From: an uncultured Akkermansia sp.
GTDB taxonomy: Bacteria; Verrucomicrobiota; Verrucomicrobiia; Verrucomicrobiales; Akkermansiaceae
DNA length: 7,123 nt
Direction: 5' to 3'
NCBI GenBank assembly: GCA_904501915.1
Contig: CAJGCV010000093.1
Coordinates: 1-7,123, forward strand
In this document: piece after piece, positions 1 to 4,422 of the stretch
Layout: the number at the start of each line of letters is the position of its first letter
Position numbering within the stretch: position 1 is the stretch's first letter
The notes under the pieces: model-generated
Databases searched by the model: none
Seen by the model: only the letters and a program-made list of their open reading frames with translations
What the model was told of the DNA's origin: nothing
Translations under genes and position numbers: made by a program

Positions 1-681
1 CTCCCTGCCGGGGTGGAGGTCACCGAACATCAATTAACGGTCACCTACATCAGCAAGCCTCACGGTCTCAAAATTGAAAAGACATTTCATTTTGCCGATA
101 ATGAAGAAGAATCCTGCAGGCTCTTTTCTGAAATAGACTCGAAGTCTGATATGGGAAAGCGCCGGAAGGTGAACCGGAGCAGCGATTACTTCTACCGCAA
201 ACAACCAAACCACAGCAGCGGAACCCAGCTTGCCAGGGCAGCTGCGCACCGCTGGGGTGCGTTCGACAATCTGGAATCCAACCAAAATTGGAAAGATAAA
301 GCCACTATCACGGATTTTGAAATCGAGCATCTGTACCACAGTGCCCGGGAAGTGGATGGTATCTGCAACTGGATAGCCGACGAAAAGGACGAGACCTTTG
401 TGCTGCTGGAATGGACCGCCGCCGGCTGCTGGAGCTACACGCTGCATGTATACCGCGCCATACCGGGCGGCAAAATCAAGCGCTGGCGCTACCAGGGGCG
501 CTACACCATCTGCTCCCGCATTATGGAATGGGATGTGACTCAGACCCACTTCGATGCCGATGGTATCTATGTGGAGCTGGTGGACAGAAACGGGAAGCAC
601 CGCAAGGGGCACAAATTCCTGTATACCAGGAGCAGCGAAAGTTTTGACTACCTGACGGATGTTAACGCCAAATGCCCATAA
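1..681 (+). CDS. Hypothetical protein, probably 5'-truncated by the window edge
   Basis: I do not recognise this protein. The frame is open from base 1. The first possible start inside the window is GTG at 13 (222 residues), but nothing resembling a ribosome binding site precedes it, so the real start may lie to the left; the stop is TAA at 679-681. Counting from the GTG, residues 1-60 are charged and polar with a basic patch (KRRKVNR, about 49-55). The C-terminal half (about 128-205) is rich in Trp, Tyr and alternating hydrophobic residues, including FVLLEW, YTLHVYRA, GRYTICSRIMEWDV and GIYVELVDRNGK, which suggests a beta-sheet domain with turns at DADG and DRNG. No signal peptide, membrane segment or catalytic motif is visible, though the true N-terminus may be missing. 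It converges on the ankyrin gene with only 38 bp between stop codons. That it is a real gene is likely from length and GC-rich codon use; its function is unknown. Confidence 0.7.
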   Translation, partial: LPAGVEVTEHQLTVTYISKPHGLKIEKTFHFADNEEESCRLFSEIDSKSDMGKRRKVNRSSDYFYRKQPNHSSGTQLARAAAHRWGAFDNLESNQNWKDKATITDFEIEHLYHSAREVDGICNWIADEKDETFVLLEWTAAGCWSYTLHVYRAIPGGKIKRWRYQGRYTICSRIMEWDVTQTHFDADGIYVELVDRNGKHRKGHKFLYTRSSESFDYLTDVNAKCP

Positions 682-686
682 CTGAC

Positions 687-704
687 CGTTTCTGAGCTGA
701 AACG
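687..704. other. Small hairpin between convergent genes, possible weak bidirectional terminator
   Basis: Between the two convergent stop codons lies a perfect 6 bp inverted repeat, CGTTTC and GAAACG, around a 6 base loop. It is the only obvious structure in the 38 bp gap and sits where a shared terminator would be expected. There is no T-tract on either side, so it does not meet the usual definition of an intrinsic terminator. Transcription may instead end by Rho or by a structure I cannot see. Confidence 0.25.
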
Positions 705-719
705 CAGCGAAGAGCCGTG

Positions 720-1985
720 TTAATCAGGCGAGCAGCAGGCGTTGCAGGGAGCATCACCAGCCAGAATGTAAATGCCGTATTTTTCCATCAACCCGGCAAC
801 TTTCTGTTTTAATTCTACATTGCAGGGTAACAGGTCACGCGTCTTTTCCGACTGCCGGGCACCATGCTCCAGAAGAATCTCCAGCACCTCCAGGCGTTTT
901 GTCCGGGCTTCTTCATCGACATGGATAACGAGCTGCTTCAAGGTTTCATCCAGCGGAGAAAGAGGTTCACGTCCGCCGGCTGCCGCGGCGTCTTCGTCCC
1001 GCGGAATCACGGTCGTTGCCATATCGTTGACCCCATGTCCGAGCGAAATCAGCCAGCGAACCGTCTCCGGACATGGCTCCTTATTGGCCGCCACCATCTG
1101 CAGCGGTGTATAAGCAGCTATCTCCGTGACAAGCTCCGCCGGCACAGCCGGCAGCAGAGCATCCTGAATCAGCCGTTGCAAGGTATCCAGTGTACCAGGG
1201 TAGCGCAACAGCAGACCGGTGATTTCGGCAGAATCCGTCTGTAAGCCATGACGCAGCAGCCACTCCAGAATCTCCCCTTTATCATCACCGGAAAACCAGA
1301 TAGAACCTTCCAGCAGCGGAATCATCATGTTCTTCGGCGCCCCATTGACCTCCAACCCATGAGCCACCAGCCATTCAAGCAGCTCCAGGCGTTTTGAAAC
1401 AGGCATGTATTCCTGCTTCAGATTAGCACCATGGATAAACTCACATATCAAGGGGATTGAGTATTCCTCGCTATGATGCGACCCGTTTGCATCTACCCCA
1501 CGCGCAATGATAAGCTTGACCAGCTCTATATCATGAGTATGAACTGCCGCCATGGCAAGATAAGCAGCGGCGGCTTCCGCCCGCCCGGTCTCAACCAACT
1601 GGTGTAAATGCCGCCGGGCCTGACCGAATGTCCGGCGAAGCTCACCATCCGTCACAAAGCGAATCGTCTGACGTTCCCACCAGGAAAATGCTTTTTCCGG
1701 GTCATCTTCCCATTGACTCGTTTCCTCCGGCAAATCCCCGGCTACGGTATGCATGGTCAGAGCCATTTCCATGGCTTCTGCGTGAAAATGCTCCACGCCC
1801 TCCCCAATCAGATATGAATCCAGCTTCTGCAGAAGCCGCACTTCATCCGGCTTAAGAGAATAGTGCGATGCGGGCAAATCACCCCACGACCAACCGTACA
1901 GCCAGCAATATCCGCATATGGCACTACCTGCCAGGCCGGTCAGGATGATACCATTCAACCAGAGGACCGTCTTTTTCCACTTCAT
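720..1985 (-). CDS. Membrane-anchored ankyrin-repeat protein
   Basis: The predicted protein has 421 residues. The frame is open further, to 2096, but ATG at 1985-1983 is preferred because it overlaps the preceding gene's TGA in an ATGA junction and starts directly at a membrane anchor: MKWKK, then a hydrophobic segment at about residues 7-30. The rest is therefore likely extracytoplasmic, or cytoplasmic if the anchor is reversed. Residues 37-140 are helical and charged with no recognised domain. From about 149 onward there are degenerate ankyrin-like helix pairs: IELVKLIIARGVDANG (153-168), RLELLEWLVAHGLEVNG (199-215), EILEWLLRHGLQTD (238-251), a TPLQMVAA helix followed by VRWLISLGHGVND (293-321), and RLEVLEILLEHGA (364-376). 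An Asp/Ala-rich linker lies at about 330-338. The C-terminus is Cys-rich (CNACC, 414-418). Ankyrin repeats bind proteins, so a scaffold role is the best inference; the partner is unknown, but the coupled kinase-like gene is the obvious candidate. Confidence 0.82.
   Translation of the reverse strand: MKWKKTVLWLNGIILTGLAGSAICGYCWLYGWSWGDLPASHYSLKPDEVRLLQKLDSYLIGEGVEHFHAEAMEMALTMHTVAGDLPEETSQWEDDPEKAFSWWERQTIRFVTDGELRRTFGQARRHLHQLVETGRAEAAAAYLAMAAVHTHDIELVKLIIARGVDANGSHHSEEYSIPLICEFIHGANLKQEYMPVSKRLELLEWLVAHGLEVNGAPKNMMIPLLEGSIWFSGDDKGEILEWLLRHGLQTDSAEITGLLLRYPGTLDTLQRLIQDALLPAVPAELVTEIAAYTPLQMVAANKEPCPETVRWLISLGHGVNDMATTVIPRDEDAAAAGGREPLSPLDETLKQLVIHVDEEARTKRLEVLEILLEHGARQSEKTRDLLPCNVELKQKVAGLMEKYGIYILAGDAPCNACCSPD
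1982..1985 (-). other. ATGA stop/start overlap coupling the kinase-like and ankyrin genes
   Basis: Read on the minus strand, the ATG of the ankyrin gene (1985-1983) and the TGA of the kinase-like gene (1984-1982) share two bases. The preceding bases contain no Shine-Dalgarno-like purine run, so initiation of the ankyrin gene probably relies on ribosomes finishing the upstream gene. This junction is the main argument against the longer upstream start at 2096. Confidence 0.8.
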
Positions 1986-2710
1986 TTCGTATACGCGTTG
2001 GAAACAAGCGCCTTTTCGCCCTCCTGCGCACGCAGCATCTCCATCTGCAGACGGGTCAGTTCCTCGCCGAAATACACGGTAGAAAGAGGACGCCATGAAC
2101 CAATCTTCTGCATGTGCTCCATCACACGCAACAGGTGCATAGCCAGCGGCGTTTCCATATCCAGCAACGGTATAATCAGGCGCGATGCTTCCGCGAGATA
2201 CCGCTTGCTGGCATTGCGGCCACGAGGTCCGGCAAGTGCCATATTATCGAAGCGGAACCCCACATCCATGAGGAATGTATGCTCCAAAGCAAAAGGAACA
2301 GATGATACACGCTCGATATCCAGATAGACGCACACGCGGCACAGCTGCTGCAAAAGGCCACAGATAACAATGGACGGGAGCACGCGTCCGTTGCTCACCA
2401 TCATATCCAGCGGTTCGCCCTTGATGCGCTCCATGGCAAGGTGCCAGGTGCCATCCGCCTCCAGCAGTTCCAGAGGTGCGGCGATATTCGGGTGTTCCAG
2501 CCGGGCCTGCAGTCGCGCCGTTTCAACAAAGAAACGAACCTTGCGGTCATCCTGCATGGCCGCCGGGCGCAGGCTGCGCAGCAGCACATCGCGGCTCATA
2601 TTTTTCTGCGTAGCAGCATAGGTAACCGTGTCAACATCCTCCGATTGCACAGCAGAAAGAATGTACTGCTCGGCAACCACGCGCGGGAGACTGTATGCGG
2701 AGTATGGCAT
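1982..2710 (-). CDS. Protein kinase-fold protein, probably a pseudokinase
   Basis: The protein has 242 residues with no signal peptide or membrane segment. The N-lobe resembles a Hanks-type Ser/Thr kinase. A conserved alpha-C-like stretch, RFFVETARLQARLEHPNI (59-76), holds the expected Glu (E63) and the HPNI motif, followed by paired strands and a hinge-like LAMERIKGEPLD (91-102). Catalytic features are missing. The nucleotide loop region (about 17-33) has no glycines, the VAIK lysine position appears to be Arg (VLLRSLRP, R45), no HRD is present, and the DFG region reads FDNMAL (154-159). The C-lobe is short. Hence a pseudokinase or regulatory kinase-like domain is more likely than an active kinase. 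It starts 20 bp after the fucosidase stop with no visible Shine-Dalgarno, and its TGA overlaps the ankyrin start codon, implying translational coupling and a shared task. The kinase-fold call is from motif resemblance only; an unrelated helical protein is the alternative. Confidence 0.72.
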   Translation of the reverse strand: MPYSAYSLPRVVAEQYILSAVQSEDVDTVTYAATQKNMSRDVLLRSLRPAAMQDDRKVRFFVETARLQARLEHPNIAAPLELLEADGTWHLAMERIKGEPLDMMVSNGRVLPSIVICGLLQQLCRVCVYLDIERVSSVPFALEHTFLMDVGFRFDNMALAGPRGRNASKRYLAEASRLIIPLLDMETPLAMHLLRVMEHMQKIGSWRPLSTVYFGEELTRLQMEMLRAQEGEKALVSNAYTK

Positions 2711-2730
2711 ATAAGGTAAAGAGTAGAGAG

Positions 2731-4200
2731 TTAACCGTCGTATCCCAGTTTAAGCACTGGCAGACCTTCAACAGCATCGTGCCAGGCTTCTGCAGGAATG
2801 GTGATATCCAGATAGAACTGTTTTTCGCCCTTATCATCCACTTCCTCCACGCGCTCCATGGACACTTCGCAATCAGGCTGCCCCAGAATCGTGGGGAAAA
2901 CCGCATTCACCTGATTGGAAGGTATGCTGAACACATAATCCATCTCTTCCTCACCGGGGGCGCGTCTGGGCAGGAAGATGTAGATATCATCCCACACGAC
3001 AGAGGCCAGCAGTTCCTCCGGCAAATCAACACGGGCCTGCAGCGGACGGCTGTTGTAAACAGCCTCGCCATTCACTTTCATCCAGGCGCCCACACGCTTG
3101 AACACCTCTACCTGCCACTCCGGTATGGAACCATCTGCCCTGGGGCCGATATTGAGCAGCAGATTGCCCCCCTTGGCAGCACATTCCTGCAGCTGGCAGA
3201 TAATGCGCTCCGGGCTCTTGCAATTCTGGTGGTCCTCGCTGTGGTATCCCCAGCGGTTGCCCACCGTCATGCAGGCCTCCCAATCACGGCCGGGATACCC
3301 TTCTCGAGGAATTCGCTTCTCAGGCGTGGAGAAATCGCCCTTCGAAAAGTCCAGTTCCTTAGTGTCCTGGCTGGGGTCGAACCCACTGAAAGCATACAGG
3401 CGATTGTTGAAAAGCACCCCCGGGTTCGCATCGCGGCAGGTCTGCATGAGTTCCTGCGCTTTCCATGCTTCGCCGGACAGATCGCCTTGGGAATAATCCC
3501 ACCACATGATGTCAATCTGGCCGTAGTTGCGCACCAACTGCCGCACCTGGTTATGCAGATATTGCTGATACGCGGCATGATTGCGGGGAATCTCCTTTTC
3601 CTTCAGCATGCGTTCCTGCCCTGCGGGGTAGCACAAATCACGGCAGATGGTGTTATCGTAGTCTTTCTGGTGCCAGTCAATCACACTGTGGTACAGACCC
3701 ACCTTCATGCCCGCAGCGCGTGCGGAATCAGTAAACTCTTTCACGATATCGCGCTCCAGCAGCTTGCCGGTGCAGTAGTCACTGTTGGCGGCATCAAACA
3801 AGGCGAAACCTTCATGGTGTTTCGAGGTCAGCACCATGTAACGGCAGCCAGCTTCCTTCGCAAGCTCTGCCCAGGCATCTGTGCAGCCGGGCGCGGGTTT
3901 GAACAAAGGCAAGGTTTCGGCGGCATACGTGTCCGTATCCAACCCCAGATTACACTGTATCCACTCGCCGCCACCCGGTATTCCCTTGAAGTAGCCCCCC
4001 AGACCGGAATACAGACCGTAGTGGATGAACATGCCGAACTTCGCGTCGCGCCACCACTGCATGCGGGCATCCCGTTCCTCTTTGCTTTCCTTGAACACCA
4101 CAGCATCCGCTTGCGGTGCAACACCCTTCATCGCCGGCTCCTGAGCCGGACTCAGAAAAGAACACCCCAGCATCAGCATCATGATTGCGCGTACTCTCAT
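2731..4200 (-). CDS. Alpha-L-fucosidase, glycoside hydrolase family 29, exported
   Basis: The protein has 489 residues, a usual length for bacterial GH29 enzymes, which release terminal L-fucose from glycans by a retaining mechanism. The N-terminus MRVRAIMMLMLGCSFLSPA fits a signal peptide with cleavage near A19; C13 lacks a good lipobox, so a lipoprotein is less likely. The catalytic barrel shows family motifs in order: WWRDAKFGMFIHYGLYS (49-65), YMVLTSKHHEGFALFD (121-136) with the paired His 128/129, VGLYHSVIDWH (167-177), and QIDIMWWDYS (228-237), whose D235 is the expected nucleophile. Next come a TPE motif with E294 as candidate acid/base, WEACMTVGNRWGYH (307-320) and GGNLLLNIGPRADG (344-357). 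A beta-rich C-terminal domain follows from about 385. No carbohydrate-binding module is attached. It is first in a leftward cluster with the kinase-like and ankyrin genes. Likely substrates are mucin or milk-type fucosylated glycans, but linkage specificity cannot be read from sequence alone. Confidence 0.95.
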   Translation of the reverse strand: MRVRAIMMLMLGCSFLSPAQEPAMKGVAPQADAVVFKESKEERDARMQWWRDAKFGMFIHYGLYSGLGGYFKGIPGGGEWIQCNLGLDTDTYAAETLPLFKPAPGCTDAWAELAKEAGCRYMVLTSKHHEGFALFDAANSDYCTGKLLERDIVKEFTDSARAAGMKVGLYHSVIDWHQKDYDNTICRDLCYPAGQERMLKEKEIPRNHAAYQQYLHNQVRQLVRNYGQIDIMWWDYSQGDLSGEAWKAQELMQTCRDANPGVLFNNRLYAFSGFDPSQDTKELDFSKGDFSTPEKRIPREGYPGRDWEACMTVGNRWGYHSEDHQNCKSPERIICQLQECAAKGGNLLLNIGPRADGSIPEWQVEVFKRVGAWMKVNGEAVYNSRPLQARVDLPEELLASVVWDDIYIFLPRRAPGEEEMDYVFSIPSNQVNAVFPTILGQPDCEVSMERVEEVDDKGEKQFYLDITIPAEAWHDAVEGLPVLKLGYDG

Positions 4201-4206
4201 GCGTGC

Positions 4207-4235
4207 AATTTACCAGATAGTCCCCGTATTGTCAA
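4207..4235 (-). promoter_or_regulatory. Candidate promoter of the fucosidase cluster, predicted leaderless
   Basis: On the minus strand a perfect -35 hexamer TTGACA (4235-4230) is followed after 17 bp by TAAATT (4212-4207), a 4 of 6 match to the -10 consensus. Only six bases separate the -10 element from the fucosidase ATG at 4200, so transcription would begin at or next to the start codon, leaving no room for a Shine-Dalgarno sequence. The alternative is an unseen promoter further upstream with this match arising by chance. Nothing better was seen in the 222 bp intergenic region. Confidence 0.55.
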
Positions 4236-4364
4236 ATGCTTTCCCTGTTCACACGGCATTTCAAGCCCCTTTCCGCACGCATTTATTCAATTTATCCATT
4301 CGCCTTATAACCATACACTAGCAAACTTTCATGAAAATAATTCTACTTTTTCCTACCATTTTAC

Positions 4365-4392
4365 TTGACTTAACAAGATAAATGGGTAAACT
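4365..4392 (+). promoter_or_regulatory. Candidate sigma-70-type promoter of nrdAB
   Basis: TTGACT (4365-4370) matches the -35 consensus at 5 of 6 positions. After a 16 bp spacer it is followed by TAAACT (4387-4392), a 4 of 6 match to the -10 consensus. This would start transcription near 4399, giving a leader of roughly 24 bases before the nrdA ATG. The spacer is filled exactly by the upstream NrdR-like element and the start region abuts the downstream one, which is the geometry expected of a repressible promoter. TATAGT at 4411-4416 looks like a -10 element but has no -35 partner at the right distance. Confidence 0.5.
4371..4386 (+). promoter_or_regulatory. Upstream NrdR-box-like element, degenerate
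   Basis: This 16 bp element has the core CAAGATA at 4374-4380. Its left half fits the NrdR box pattern (CWAtATaTWG core), while the right half (AATGGG) fits poorly. It is placed exactly 32 bp before the better element at 4403, and both contain the identical 8-mer ACAAGATA. NrdR is a zinc-finger plus ATP-cone repressor that senses ATP/dATP and binds paired boxes about three helical turns apart in front of ribonucleotide reductase genes. It fills the -35/-10 spacer. The call depends on pairing with the downstream box. Confidence 0.45.
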
Positions 4393-4402
4393 GAAGACGC
4401 AC

Positions 4403-4418
4403 ATACAAGATATAGTGG
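4403..4418 (+). promoter_or_regulatory. Downstream NrdR-box-like element
   Basis: The 16-mer ATACAAGATATAGTGG agrees with the published NrdR box consensus acaCwAtATaTwGtgt at about 13 of 16 positions, including both outer C and G of the core, and is a partial palindrome as expected. It lies between the predicted transcription start and the nrdA ATG at 4423, so a bound repressor would also block early elongation, and its right end merges with the GGAG that would serve as ribosome binding site. Gene context (nrdAB) strongly supports the assignment. Confidence 0.6.
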
Positions 4419-4420
4419 AG
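4417..4420 (+). promoter_or_regulatory. Possible ribosome binding site of nrdA, unusually close to the ATG
   Basis: GGAG lies only two bases before the nrdA ATG at 4423, closer than the usual 5-9 bases. It overlaps the end of the NrdR-like box. It may contribute little to initiation; other genes in the window also lack clear Shine-Dalgarno sequences, so this may be normal for the organism. Confidence 0.3.
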
Positions 4421-4422
4421 CC

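Noticed and set aside
1986..2096. N-terminal extension of the ankyrin protein to a start at 2096
   Set aside because: It would overlap the kinase-like gene by over 100 bp, adds a Cys/Gly/Arg-rich low-quality stretch, and places the membrane anchor internally. The ATGA junction at 1985 gives a natural start.
2740..4160. Possible lipoprotein sorting of the fucosidase through C13
   Set aside because: The residues before the cysteine (MLG) do not fit a good lipobox, and a signal peptidase I site after SPA is more plausible.
4327..4336. Perfect 10 bp palindrome TTTCATGAAA in the divergent intergenic region
   Set aside because: It is short, in AT-rich sequence, not repeated, and sits between the two promoters without matching an operator I can name. 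It could be a regulator site but chance is as likely.
2695..4368. A 557-codon open frame on the plus strand antisense to the fucosidase
   Set aside because: It lies opposite a gene with unmistakable GH29 motifs, has no recognisable domains, and runs on through the AT-rich intergenic region and both candidate promoter zones. Long antisense frames are expected opposite GC-biased codons.
4411..4416. TATAGT as an alternative -10 element for nrdA
   Set aside because: No -35-like hexamer lies 16-18 bp upstream, and the sequence is better explained as part of the NrdR-like box.
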